The translations under genes and the position numbers were made by a program. The notes below the pieces were generated by a model that was given only the letters and a program-made list of their open reading frames with translations, was not told the DNA's origin and made no database searches. Below, piece after piece: positions 42,535 through 50,998 of a stretch of DNA of 64,000 nt (positions are counted from its first letter, which is position 1; every line of letters begins with the position of its first letter). The DNA comes from Edaphobacter sp. 12200R-103 (lineage in GTDB: Bacteria > Acidobacteriota > Terriglobia > Terriglobales > Acidobacteriaceae): assembly GCF_010093025.1 (NCBI RefSeq), contig NZ_CP048114.1, positions 434,001-498,000 of the forward strand, in the 5' to 3' direction.

Positions 42535-45228
42535 TTATTGTCGCAGCTCCACCTCGGTCGCGCCCTGGCCGCCGAGGTGCGGCGGGGGTTCGGTGATGCC
42601 GGCTACGTGGGGATGATTGCGCAGGTAGTCGCGTAGGGTGCGCCTTAGGATTCCCATGCCGGTGCCGTGCACGATGCGGATGCGCGGAAGTCCGGCGAGG
42701 AAGGCGCGATCGACAAAGCGGGCGACCTCGTCCTGGGCCTCGTCGGCGGTGCGTCCGATGACGTTGATCTCGGAGCTGATGGTGTCGGGGTCGTCCGCCG
42801 TGGAGACAGTGATGCCGCCGCGGCGCCGTGCGGCTTCGAGCGGGGTAATGGGTCTTGCCTTCTCCACCTGCGTGATGTCGTCGAGCGAGACGCGCATCTT
42901 CATCGGTCCGACGGAGACCTCGAAGGTCTTCTCGTCGATGACGCGCTCGATGCGGCCCTCGCGTCCGAGGGATTTCAGAGTAACGAGGTCGCCTGCCTCG
43001 GGAGCTTTGGGGGCTATGGGTGCCGCAGGCTTTGCTGTGCCTGAGGTGCCGTTGGCGGCAGCGTGGCTGGCGATGGTGGACTGGAACTCGGAGGAGAACT
43101 CGCGGCGTGCGCGGGCGAGTGCGAGCGCGGAGTCGCGCTGGATGCGTTTGGCGGCGGCCTTGTCGCCGATGTTTTTGACGGATTCGCGAAGCTGCACGGA
43201 GAAGTTTTCGAGCAGAGCGTTCAGCTTGGCCTCAAGCTCGCGGGTGCGGGCGCGCTGCTCGGCGCGGCCTTCGAGATCGAGCTGCATGCGGGCGCGGGCA
43301 AGCTCCTGTTCGCGCAGGCGAAGGGTGTCTCTCTCCTGCGCGGCTGCTGCGAGCTGATCGTGAAGCTGGTCGAGGAAGGCGGCGATGTCTGCGGTCTGGT
43401 TGGTGAGCTGCGATCGCGCAGAGGCGACGATCGCGGGATCGAGCCCGAGGCGCGCGGCGATGTTGAGGCCGGCAGATGCTCCGGGAACGCCGAGGCGAAG
43501 CTGGTAGGTGGGGGTGAGGGTCTCCTGGTCGAAGCCTACCGCGGCGTTGAGAACACCTGCGTTGTTGGCCGCGTAGACCTTGAGCGAGGTGAGGTGCGTG
43601 GTGATGCAGCACCACGTGCGGGCGCGGAGAAAGTTCTGGGCCACGGCGACGGCGAGCGCGGCTCCCTCTTCTGGATCAGTGGCGGAGCCGAGTTCGTCCA
43701 GCAGCACGAGCGAGGTGGAGTCTGCATCGCGGGAGATGCGGTCGAGGTTGACGACGTGGGCGGAGAAGCTCGAGAGGTTGCGCTCGATGGACTGCGCGTC
43801 GCCGATGTCGGCATAGACGCCGGTGAAGAGCGGAAGCTGCGCCTCGACCGCAGGGACGGGGATGCCGGCCTGGGCCATAAGCGAGAGCAGGCCGACGGTC
43901 TTGAGCGAGACGGTCTTCCCGCCGGTGTTAGGACCGCTGATGATGAGCTGGCGCGCGTCGTCGCTGAGTGCGACGGTGAGCGGGACGGGGTGTGCAGGTT
44001 CGGTGCCTGCGGTGCGGGCCTCGGCGATCATGCGGAGTTCGAGCAGAGGGTGGCGGGCGGCGGTCAGCGAGAGGGATGGTCCTGCGGTGGCCGCAGTGGT
44101 TCGCGAGGCGCCCTGCAAGCCCACCTTAGCTTCGCGAAGGTGGGGCACCCAGCTTTGTGGCGTCGGAGCTTCTGTGGTCGGGGTTTCTTGCCGCTGTGCG
44201 CCAAGCACGAGGCTTTTATCTGCCGGGGTGAAGACCGGGCGGACGCAGTTCAGGTCGGCGGCGAAGCGGGCGCGGGCGGCGTGGGATTCCACCTCGGCCA
44301 GGATGAGGGCGCCGGATTCGATGGCGGGGGCATCGGCAGCGATGGCGCGGGTCATGGCGACGAGGATGCGGTGAATCTCGGACTGCTCTTCTTCGAGCAG
44401 GCGCACGAGCTCGTTGTTCTGCTCGATGGTTTCGAGCGGCTCGACGAAGACGGTCTGGCCCGAGGAGGAGGAGCCGTGCACGACGCCGGGAACGCGCCGC
44501 TTGAACTCGGCGCGGACGGGGATGACGAAGCGGTCGCCGCGGATGGTGATCAGCTCGTCGCGGGTGCTGCCGTCTTCGCTGAGACGGCGCAGCGAGCGGC
44601 GCAGGCTCTCCTCAATCGCGCGGTGCTGGCGATCGATGGCGCGGCGGATGCGGTGCAGCTCGGGGGAGGCGTCGTCGGAGAGCGAGCCGTCGGGCTCGAT
44701 TTTGCCCACAAGCTGCTTCAGGAGAGGAGTGAGGTTGCGTTCGCGCAGAGGGGCGGAGAGAAGTTCTAAAGCAGGGCTGGTGGAGCGGTTCTGTGCAGAT
44801 ATCTCCGGGCCGGGCAGAATGAGGCTGGCCCACTGGACGATGCGGTCGATGACGGTGACGAGCGAGAGGATCTCGAGGGATTCGAGCGCGGCTCCCTGGA
44901 TGCGGGACTTGTCGAGCAGGTCGGCGGGCGCGAACAGGCCGTGGAAGTCGAAGGTGACCCCGGAGGAGAGCAGGCTGCGCATCTCTGCGGTGCGCTGCTG
45001 CTGGGTCTCGATCCAGGTGAGATCGGATGAGGGCTCAAGGGCGAGGATCCAGCCGCGGCCCAGAGGGGAAAAGGTTCGCGAGGCGAGGTAATCCCGCAGG
45101 CGGGGCCACTCGAGCGAGGCGGCGCTCGATTCGCGCAGAGGGAGCGGAATCTCGGGGATAAAGGCTCGGGACGGCACATCTCTATCGTAATTCCGCACGG
45201 AACCGGCTGCCCGGCGGCTGCGTAGCAT
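42535..45228 (-). CDS. mutS2: MutS2-family ATPase/endonuclease
   Basis: 897 residues from ATG 45228 (GTG 45177 is an alternative; the first has no SD). MutS2 lacks the mismatch-recognition domain and is linked to anti-recombination and ribosome rescue. The ATPase has Walker A ISGPNTGGKTVSLKT and LVLLDELGSATDPEEG; a long coiled-coil follows, and the C-terminal Smr domain shows RIVHGTGMGILRRTLRDYL. Immediately before the ATPase it carries about 40 extra residues containing a repeat-derived segment PQSWVPHLREAKVGL (see repeat at 44121). Confidence 0.93.
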   Translation of the reverse strand: MLRSRRAAGSVRNYDRDVPSRAFIPEIPLPLRESSAASLEWPRLRDYLASRTFSPLGRGWILALEPSSDLTWIETQQQRTAEMRSLLSSGVTFDFHGLFAPADLLDKSRIQGAALESLEILSLVTVIDRIVQWASLILPGPEISAQNRSTSPALELLSAPLRERNLTPLLKQLVGKIEPDGSLSDDASPELHRIRRAIDRQHRAIEESLRRSLRRLSEDGSTRDELITIRGDRFVIPVRAEFKRRVPGVVHGSSSSGQTVFVEPLETIEQNNELVRLLEEEQSEIHRILVAMTRAIAADAPAIESGALILAEVESHAARARFAADLNCVRPVFTPADKSLVLGAQRQETPTTEAPTPQSWVPHLREAKVGLQGASRTTAATAGPSLSLTAARHPLLELRMIAEARTAGTEPAHPVPLTVALSDDARQLIISGPNTGGKTVSLKTVGLLSLMAQAGIPVPAVEAQLPLFTGVYADIGDAQSIERNLSSFSAHVVNLDRISRDADSTSLVLLDELGSATDPEEGAALAVAVAQNFLRARTWCCITTHLTSLKVYAANNAGVLNAAVGFDQETLTPTYQLRLGVPGASAGLNIAARLGLDPAIVASARSQLTNQTADIAAFLDQLHDQLAAAAQERDTLRLREQELARARMQLDLEGRAEQRARTRELEAKLNALLENFSVQLRESVKNIGDKAAAKRIQRDSALALARARREFSSEFQSTIASHAAANGTSGTAKPAAPIAPKAPEAGDLVTLKSLGREGRIERVIDEKTFEVSVGPMKMRVSLDDITQVEKARPITPLEAARRRGGITVSTADDPDTISSEINVIGRTADEAQDEVARFVDRAFLAGLPRIRIVHGTGMGILRRTLRDYLRNHPHVAGITEPPPHLGGQGATEVELRQ
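44121..44162. repeat. REP-like hairpin repeat inside mutS2 coding sequence (family 1)
   Basis: CCCACCTT (44121-44128) and AAGGTGGG (44138-44145) form a perfect eight-base stem around AGCTTCGCG, and GGCACCC plus AGCTTTGTGGCG follow. The blocks match the intergenic copy at 32277-32332. Read on the minus strand it is in frame and encodes PQSWVPHLREAKVG. Confidence 0.75.
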
Positions 45229-45268
45229 TGAGCAGCCCAGAGTGAGGCAGGCCTGAGGAGGTGCAGCG

Positions 45269-45826
45269 ATGTTATGCCAGGCATGTGGAAAAGATATGGA
45301 AGCCGGGGCCCGGTTCTGCCCGCACTGCGGCGCGCAGATGACGGCACCAGCGACGCCGCCTCCGACGTATTCGAACTATGGCGCGCCGAATAGATATGGC
45401 ATGATGGCGACCGGCCCTCGTGTGCAGAGACATCTGCAGACGCTGGGAACGCTATGGTGCGTGTATGGAGCGTACCGCGTCATCACCGGGCTGATCGGCT
45501 TCTTCTTTGTGCGCGCATTTACATGGCACAGGTTCGGGTACGACTGGCCATTCGGGGCCTGGGGGATTCACCATGGTCCGCCGTGGCCGTGGATGGCGTT
45601 TGTCCCCGGCATCATTGCGATTGCGGTGGTGATGGCAGCACTGGCGCTGTTTGCGGGTCTGAGCCTGCTGAACCGCAAGCCCTACGGCAGGGTGCTGGCC
45701 ATCGTTCTGGCGGTGCTGGCATTGTTCAAGTTTCCTCTGGGAACGGCGTTGGGTATCTATACGTTGTGGGTGTTGGCGCCTGCGTCCTCGGCGATGGAAT
45801 ATGACGCCATGGGGGAGCGGGTTTGA
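45269..45826 (+). CDS. Zinc-ribbon membrane protein of unknown function
   Basis: 185 residues. It opens with a zinc ribbon CQACGKDMEAGARFCPHCGAQ (two CxxC pairs) and a Pro/Thr-rich linker. Three hydrophobic segments follow, near 70-90, 110-135 and 145-170, with a His/Trp/Pro-rich loop GIHHGPPWPWMAF. Such domain combinations are common among uncharacterised bacterial proteins; function is unknown. It diverges from mutS2 across 40 bases. Confidence 0.8.
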   Translation: MLCQACGKDMEAGARFCPHCGAQMTAPATPPPTYSNYGAPNRYGMMATGPRVQRHLQTLGTLWCVYGAYRVITGLIGFFFVRAFTWHRFGYDWPFGAWGIHHGPPWPWMAFVPGIIAIAVVMAALALFAGLSLLNRKPYGRVLAIVLAVLALFKFPLGTALGIYTLWVLAPASSAMEYDAMGERV

Positions 45827-45892
45827 AGGTTTAACCGCAGAAGACATCGCGATTCTGTCGCAGGCCGTCTAAGTGGGGTAGCAGAGTAAGTT

Positions 45893-45924
45893 GCGGGCCG
45901 GATGAGTTCGGCGGACCGGCCCGC
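45893..45924. repeat. GC-rich inverted repeat upstream of the PEP-CTERM remnant
   Basis: GCGGGCCGG (45893-45901) and CCGGCCCGC (45916-45924) are perfect inverse complements around a 14-base loop. No T tract follows. It could end transcription of the zinc-ribbon gene or be a regulatory site for the former PEP-CTERM gene. Confidence 0.55.
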
Positions 45925-45954
45925 TCCCATTTCCCACGTTATAAGGGCTCCCCG

Positions 45955-46208
45955 ATGCCGAGAATCTTTCCCCAACTCATATTTTTGTTTTTTTGCGGCG
46001 GGTATGATGGCGCTGCACGCGGACACCTACAACTACTCCATCAGCGCAGGAGCGGCGACCTCGCTTGGGGGTGAGGAGCTTCAGAGTGGTACGGGCGGCT
46101 CCGAGTGCAGTGCCGGAGCCGGGCACGGTGGCGCTGTTGCTTACGGGGCTTGGCGCGATGGGTGGGCGCATCGTGCTTGGAAGGAGGCGGCTTAGCAGGG
46201 AAGTATGA
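45955..46208 (+). pseudogene. Decayed PEP-CTERM protein gene (two frame breaks, internal deletion)
   Basis: AAGGG precedes ATG 45955, which encodes a signal-like MPRIFPQLIFLFF. A run of seven T residues (45988-45994 region) puts the message out of frame; with one T less the frame continues AAGMMALHADTYNYSISAG, a normal signal end and mature start. After about 46070 the frame changes again, and in the third frame a full PEP-CTERM tail VPEPGTVALLLTGLGAMGG with RRR follows to TGA 46206-46208. The mature region is reduced to some 25 residues. This is best read as a deletion-decayed gene, not a coding frame of its own. Confidence 0.72.
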
Positions 46209-46271
46209 TGATTGCCCGGAGGGCTCAGTGGGAGATCTTTCTGTCCCTTTTCAATGCCTGCGGATCCTTTT

Positions 46272-46302
46272 GGGGAACCACGCCAGCTTAGCGTGATTCC
46301 CC
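46272..46302. terminator. Hairpin overlapping the end of the Gfo/Idh gene
   Basis: GGGGAACCACGC (46272-46283) pairs with GCGTGATTCCCC (46291-46302), one mismatch, seven-base loop. The stop codon of the minus-strand oxidoreductase lies in the loop. No T tract; termination is plausible. Confidence 0.55.
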
Positions 46303-47406
46303 GAAAGCTTCTGAGATAGGGTGCTCGCGGGTTTTATAGGCATTGCGTTCCTCGACTGTGAGGGAGAGGGGCAGGAGGCGGCCTTCTCTGCCGGAGTGGA
46401 AGGTGGTTTCGAGTACAGCCATGACGGCGATGGCGGATTCGGGTGAGACGGGCAGAGGGGTGCCGCTGCGGATGGCGTCCCGAATGCCAATGTAGTATCC
46501 GATCTGGTCGGCCGGTGGAACAGGAATCTCGGTGCGTTGGCCGTTGGCGCCATCGAAGAGAATACCTGGGTCATGGTCGTCGCCGAAGCCTGGAGTGCCG
46601 GGCAGAGTGATGCCTTCGACGAGCTGTCTTTCCTGTTGATCGATCCCGTATTTGGCCCAACTGGCGCGGGTGCCGTGGAGCAGGGTGCGGGGGATACCTC
46701 CGGAGGAGAGCAGGGTGGCGTTGAGAATAGCGCGCATGTGCGGATAGATGAGCTGGATGTTTGCCCAGTCGTCGGTCCTTCCACCGGGGCGTAGGGTGGC
46801 GAAGCTCGCGAGGACGGCGTCAGGGAGGCCGAAGAGATGCAGGGTCAGGTCGATGAGATGGGGACCCAGATCGAACCACAGGCCCGCGCCGGGGCCGGGG
46901 TCTTCGCGCCAGCGCTGACGGACCAGCGGGCGGAAGCGGTCCATGTGAGCCTCGAAGTGCGTGATCTGCCCGAGCGCGCCGGACTGGATGACGGATTTGG
47001 CGGCGAGGATGTCGCTGTCCCAGCGACGGTTCTGAAAAACAGAGAGAAGGCGGTTCTGTTGCTGTGCGAGTGAGACCAGATTGCGCGCTTCGGCGAGATC
47101 GAGGGTGAAGGGCTTGTCTACGACGACGTGCTTGCCTGCCTTGATAGCTGCTTCGGCCAGAGGAAAGTGACTGTCGTTGGGGCTGGCGATGACGATGAGA
47201 TCTAGATCGGGATGGACCGCTGTCTCCATGGGAGGGAGGATCTGGACTCCTGGGAGATCAGCGAGGACACGTTCAGGCCGGCTGGAGCCTACGATGGCGA
47301 GTTCGAGCCCGGAAGTGGCGCGAAGCAGGGGAGCGTGGAAGGTCTTGCCAGCGTAGCCGTACCCGATGAGGCCGACGCGGATGGGGGCCTGGAGATGGTC
47401 TGTCAT
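46288..47406 (-). CDS. Gfo/Idh/MocA-family oxidoreductase
   Basis: 372 residues. The N-terminal Rossmann fold starts IRVGLIGYGYAGKTFHAPLL with GxGxxG near 12-20, and VVVDKPFTLDLAEARNL near 95-110 has the conserved lysine-proline of the family. The C-terminal alpha/beta domain contains GAGLWFDLGPHLIDLTLHLFG, with the catalytic Asp/His pair typical of sugar dehydrogenases. The likely substrate is a sugar or inositol derivative. It is alone on its strand; no pathway can be read from context. Confidence 0.9.
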   Translation of the reverse strand: MTDHLQAPIRVGLIGYGYAGKTFHAPLLRATSGLELAIVGSSRPERVLADLPGVQILPPMETAVHPDLDLIVIASPNDSHFPLAEAAIKAGKHVVVDKPFTLDLAEARNLVSLAQQQNRLLSVFQNRRWDSDILAAKSVIQSGALGQITHFEAHMDRFRPLVRQRWREDPGPGAGLWFDLGPHLIDLTLHLFGLPDAVLASFATLRPGGRTDDWANIQLIYPHMRAILNATLLSSGGIPRTLLHGTRASWAKYGIDQQERQLVEGITLPGTPGFGDDHDPGILFDGANGQRTEIPVPPADQIGYYIGIRDAIRSGTPLPVSPESAIAVMAVLETTFHSGREGRLLPLSLTVEERNAYKTREHPISEAFGESR

Positions 47407-47475
47407 TTGTTTTAAGGGTAGCAGGCAGCTGGAGGGCGAGTCTTAATCAGCGAAAGAATCAACATGAGGAAACAA

Positions 47476-48021
47476 TCAGCGCGGAGCGGCGTCGTTGTTG
47501 TTCTCTCCCTTCTTTGGAGGATGTGCCGCGAACCAGCTCTTTTGCTGCTCGACAAGATCTTTTGCCTGTTGGCGCACGTCGTCGAGAGATTCAAGAGCGA
47601 TCTTGCGGGAGACGCTATAGGCTTCGTTGTCGGCCGGGGTTCGGATCGCGGTTCCCCAGCGGTCGGTGGCTTCGATCAGCCTGGGGAGGGCCTTACGGAT
47701 GTCGCGATGGCGTTCGCTGTAGTCGTCGAGGTTATCTTCAAGCTCGTTGGCGAGGGAGGTGAACTGCTCCATCAGGTCGTGAGTATCCTGCTCGCGGCCT
47801 GGGCGGCGCGGCTTTGCGTAGAGAGCTTCGAGCGCCTTGATGCGGGTGTCGATGAGTTTGATGAAGACCATCACGCGGTCGTTGGCCACATAGGCGGCAT
47901 CGCGCAATTGCTCGATCTCGCCTTCGGACAAGGTGGCCTCGCTGTGTTGTGCGGAGGCGATGGGGGCAAGGGGAAGGAGCACGGCGAGAGAGAGCGCAAG
48001 GAGTGTGCAAAGGCGTCGCAT
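47476..48021 (-). CDS. Secreted alpha-helical protein of unknown function (A)
   Basis: 181 residues with a Sec signal (LLALSLAVLLPLAPIASAQ, cleavage near 24). The mature chain is charged, helical and free of cysteines, with segments such as EIEQLRDAAYVANDRVMVFIK and EQFTSLANELEDNLDDYSE that look like a helical bundle. The C-terminal tail is Asn/Asp/Pro-rich. It lies downstream of two other secreted helical genes on the same strand. No family recognised. Confidence 0.7.
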   Translation of the reverse strand: MRRLCTLLALSLAVLLPLAPIASAQHSEATLSEGEIEQLRDAAYVANDRVMVFIKLIDTRIKALEALYAKPRRPGREQDTHDLMEQFTSLANELEDNLDDYSERHRDIRKALPRLIEATDRWGTAIRTPADNEAYSVSRKIALESLDDVRQQAKDLVEQQKSWFAAHPPKKGENNNDAAPR

Positions 48022-48071
48022 AGGGGTATTCCGGTTTTTTCAGGTGAATCGTGGTCATAAACGCCTGAATT

Positions 48072-48143
48072 TCTGTATTCCGTCCCTGGATCGCATTGGA
48101 GACTACGGAAAAAATACAGAGATTCTTCGCTGCGCGCAGATGA
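48072..48143 (+). repeat. Dispersed repeat family 2 with a hairpin
   Basis: AAATACAGAGATTCTTCGCT at 48112 onward matches the copy at 38882. TCTGTATT (48072-48079) and AATACAGA (48113-48120), plus CCGT/ACGG inside, form a stem, so this copy may include both ends of a small element. Confidence 0.6.
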
Positions 48144-48252
48144 CGACTGCCTGGGATGCCGATTTTTGCGCTCGGGATGACGACTTTTTTTGATGACTAA
48201 CTTTTCTTAACGACCGCGCTCGTCTTAACGGCTGCGGTCATGTGTGAGTGGA

Positions 48253-48711
48253 TCAGTGACTGAAGACCTGCGTCAAGAGCTCGGTTTGAACCTGATTCAA
48301 CTGTTTCAGCGTCGCCTGAACGGAAGGCTGGTCTTCGGAGGAAGCGATGTGGAGATATTGATTGAGCTTGAAGGTGGTGTCGTGCATCAGCTTTTCGGCG
48401 TTCTTGAGCCGCTTGGCGTCACGGCTGATGCTGGAGCGTATGAGTTGAGCGTATTTTGTAACCTTCTGCAGGGTTGCTAGAGCGCTGTCGGGGTCGCCGC
48501 TGCGCATCTGGCGTCCGGCGAGGTCCGTCATGGCCGAGACGAGCTCGGTGTACATAAAACACTGGTCGCGAGGATTGGCCTGTTCTGCCCTTTGTTCAAG
48601 CTGCAGAAGCTGCTGCTCGTCAATGGTCGCAACTTTATCGGCTGCCCGGGACGGGAGACTGGTAGATAGGAGAAAGAGAAGCAAAAACAGAGACCGTAGG
48701 ATAACCCGCAT
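48253..48711 (-). CDS. Secreted alpha-helical protein of unknown function (B)
   Basis: 152 residues from ATG 48711, supported by AGAGGTGGG upstream (48744 is a longer option). A signal peptide (VILRSLFLLLFLLSTSLPSRA) is followed by a helical mature chain with LEQRAEQANPRDQCFMYTELVSAM, suggestive of a TPR-like hairpin, and KLNQYLHIAS. Together with the neighbours at 47476 and 48787 it forms a three-gene run of secreted helical proteins. Function unknown. Confidence 0.7.
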   Translation of the reverse strand: MRVILRSLFLLLFLLSTSLPSRAADKVATIDEQQLLQLEQRAEQANPRDQCFMYTELVSAMTDLAGRQMRSGDPDSALATLQKVTKYAQLIRSSISRDAKRLKNAEKLMHDTTFKLNQYLHIASSEDQPSVQATLKQLNQVQTELLTQVFSH

Positions 48712-48786
48712 AACCCACCTCTTTCGAGAGGCGTCTGGCTTCAATATTCCATGGAGTCGACGTCAGTTCCTTGTCGTAACCATTTT

Positions 48787-50136
48787 CTATCTCATGTGCT
48801 CCAGAGCGGCCAGCCGGTGTTTTGCCTCCCATTCTTCGTCTGGAAACTGGCCCTTTGCCGCCGCGAGGAACTGTTTGTACAGATCAGATGCTTCTTTGAC
48901 CTGGTGAAGTTTGTCGTGCGCCGTCGCCGCCAAAAAAAGAGTGGACGTCGAAGGTGGCAGAACTTTAGCACGAAGCTCGAGCGCCTGCAACACGGTGGCC
49001 GGATCGTTGTTATTGGCGGCGGCGAAGGCGAGGTGGCTGGCGGCTACGCCGTATGTCTCAGGAGTGGGAAATGCTTTGGGATCGGCGATGGCGCGCTTGA
49101 GGAGGGGTTCGGCATCGGCGGCGCGGTGCATGCGGATGAGGGTGTCGGCCTGGTCATCAAGCAGGGTGGGGTCATTGGGCGAGGCTGCCGAAAGTGCAAC
49201 GTAGAGAGGAAGGGCCTTTTCGTACTGGCTATTGCGAACGTAGAGCCGGGCAAGCAGCCGGGAGATGGCGGGATCCTGCGGGTGGGCGGCGTGAAGCGTC
49301 TCGACGAGTGGAACCGCTTTATCTGGCTTATTTTCCATCTCGTAGAGGCTGGCGAGCTGGGCGGTGAGCGTGGGATCGTCGGGATTTTTCGCAAGAGCGG
49401 AGATCAGAAGGGGTTCGGCTTGGTCCGGTTTCTTCTGTGCGATCAAAAGGTGGACAAGGGCTGCGGTCGCGTCAGGGTCATTGGGATTGGAGGCCAGAAG
49501 ACGGCGAAAGGCGGTCTCGGCACCGACGGGGTCGCCATTGGCTTCGGCCAGCTCGCCGGCCAGGAGGGTATCTTCGGGGGTCTCCGGGGTGAGCTTGAGG
49601 GCTGCGAGAAGTTCTTCGCTGGCGCCGGAGGGGTTGGAAGCCTGGTCGAGCCGGGCCATTGCGCGGTAGGCGCGTCCACGGAGGGCTGCGTCGCCGTTGG
49701 GAATGGCAGCAGCGGCGGCCAGCTCGGCGTGTGCCTGCTGGGCCTTGCCGGAGCGGGCGAGCAGAAGGCCGAGAGCGAGGTGTGGTTCAAGGAGATTTGG
49801 TCCAGCGTCGATAGCTTTGCGGTAGCTGGCCTCAGCCTCGGTGGGCTGGTTGAGAGCATCCTGGGCAGAGCCGAGGTTGTAGAGGACCTGGGCGTCTTTG
49901 GGATTTTTCTCTGCCAGGGTGGAGAGGAGCTTTGCGGCTGTGGCGTAGTCCTGCCGGCTGAGGGCGTCGGCGGCTTGCGCGCGAAGAGGGTCCTGCTGCG
50001 GGGCCTCGGTGACGTCGCGGGTTCCGGCGGGGAGCTGGGCATGGGCAAGGATAGGGCAGAGGCCGGCGGCAAGGGCCATCAGCGGGAGAAACCTCTGCCA
50101 GCGATGAGCACGATAATGAGGAATGATGGATTGCAT
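48787..50136 (-). CDS. Tetratricopeptide-repeat protein, secreted
   Basis: 449 residues from ATG 50136 with GGAAGGG upstream. A signal region (FLPLMALAAGLCPILAHAQ) precedes about ten TPR units, e.g. DAQVLYNLGSAQDALNQPTE, PHLALGLLLARSGKAQQAH and PTLTAQLASLYEMENKPDK. The units make a protein-binding superhelix in the periplasm. It is first in the run with the two small helical proteins at 48253 and 47476, so they may form a complex; this is a guess from order. Confidence 0.85.
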   Translation of the reverse strand: MQSIIPHYRAHRWQRFLPLMALAAGLCPILAHAQLPAGTRDVTEAPQQDPLRAQAADALSRQDYATAAKLLSTLAEKNPKDAQVLYNLGSAQDALNQPTEAEASYRKAIDAGPNLLEPHLALGLLLARSGKAQQAHAELAAAAAIPNGDAALRGRAYRAMARLDQASNPSGASEELLAALKLTPETPEDTLLAGELAEANGDPVGAETAFRRLLASNPNDPDATAALVHLLIAQKKPDQAEPLLISALAKNPDDPTLTAQLASLYEMENKPDKAVPLVETLHAAHPQDPAISRLLARLYVRNSQYEKALPLYVALSAASPNDPTLLDDQADTLIRMHRAADAEPLLKRAIADPKAFPTPETYGVAASHLAFAAANNNDPATVLQALELRAKVLPPSTSTLFLAATAHDKLHQVKEASDLYKQFLAAAKGQFPDEEWEAKHRLAALEHMR

Positions 50137-50320
50137 GTATGGCCCTTCCTGCCCGCCCGTACGCAGAATGATTGGAAACAGGGCGTTTGGTTTCGGACGG
50201 TTTGATCCGGTCTCCTATTTCCCAGTTTAAATGGAAGAGGCTCGGATTCGGGGAGAACGGGCGGATTCGCCTTCAGGTTTGTTTAAGTAGAAGCTGGAAA
50301 GATGGCAGGGAGGACGTGTC

Positions 50321-50998
50321 GTGCGGCTACTACTGATTGAAGACGAGCAGCGTCTTGCGGACAACATTGCAGCCGCTCTGCGTGAGTCCGGCTTTGCCGT
50401 GGATCATGCGGCAGATGGCGAGGCGGGGTCGCATCTGGCCGAGCAGGATATCTACGATGTAGTCATTCTGGATCTGATGCTACCTGTGAAGAGTGGGCAG
50501 GCTGTTCTGCGGGATCTGCGGCTGAGAAAGCTGCGTACGCCGGTACTGATCTTGACTGCGCAGGAGGGGAAGGAATCTGTCGTGGAGCTGCTGAATAACG
50601 GAGCCGACGATTACCTGGCAAAGCCGTTTGACCTGGGGGAGTTGATTGCGCGGGTGAAGGCGCTGATCCGGCGGTCGAAGGGGGTAGCGTCGTCGGTGCT
50701 GCGGGTTGGAGGTGTCGAGGTGGATACGGTACGGCAGGTGGTAACGCGGCACGGCACGGAGATCGATCTGTCGCCGACGGAGTTTCGGATCCTGGAATAC
50801 CTGGCGCATAAGCCGAAGGCGATTGTGTCGAAGCAGGAGCTGCTGGAACATCTGTACGACTATGATTGGGAGCACCACTCGAACGTGATCGAAGCGCATG
50901 TTTCTAATCTGCGCAGGAAGCTGAGTCTGGCAGACACGGAATCGTTGATCGAGACGCTTCGGCATCGTGGATACAGGCTGAGGGAGAGTACGTTCTGA
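50321..50998 (+). CDS. OmpR-type response regulator
   Basis: 225 residues from GTG 50321 with AGGGAGG eight bases before. Receiver domain 1-115 has the acidic pair ED (8-9), phosphoacceptor D51 (VVILDLMLP) and K102-type lysine in YLAKPFDLGE. The C-terminal winged helix (about 130-222) shows LSPTEFRILEYL and VIEAHVSNLRRKL. Its last base is the first of the kinase start (TGATG), so the pair is translationally coupled. The downstream efflux genes are the expected targets. Confidence 0.95.
   Translation: MRLLLIEDEQRLADNIAAALRESGFAVDHAADGEAGSHLAEQDIYDVVILDLMLPVKSGQAVLRDLRLRKLRTPVLILTAQEGKESVVELLNNGADDYLAKPFDLGELIARVKALIRRSKGVASSVLRVGGVEVDTVRQVVTRHGTEIDLSPTEFRILEYLAHKPKAIVSKQELLEHLYDYDWEHHSNVIEAHVSNLRRKLSLADTESLIETLRHRGYRLRESTF

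Noticed and set aside
43063..44769. Open plus-strand frame of 568 codons opposite mutS2
   Set aside because: Gly/Val/Asp-biased composition typical of the antisense of a GC-rich gene; no domain, and mutS2 on the other strand has all its motifs.
45902..46195. Single 97-codon reading frame as a gene
   Set aside because: It joins unrelated frames; the signal peptide and PEP-CTERM tail lie in two other frames, so a pseudogene explains the region better.
48751..50205. Open plus-strand frame of 484 codons opposite the TPR gene
   Set aside because: Gly/Arg-rich shadow; the minus strand encodes clear TPR repeats with a signal peptide and SD.
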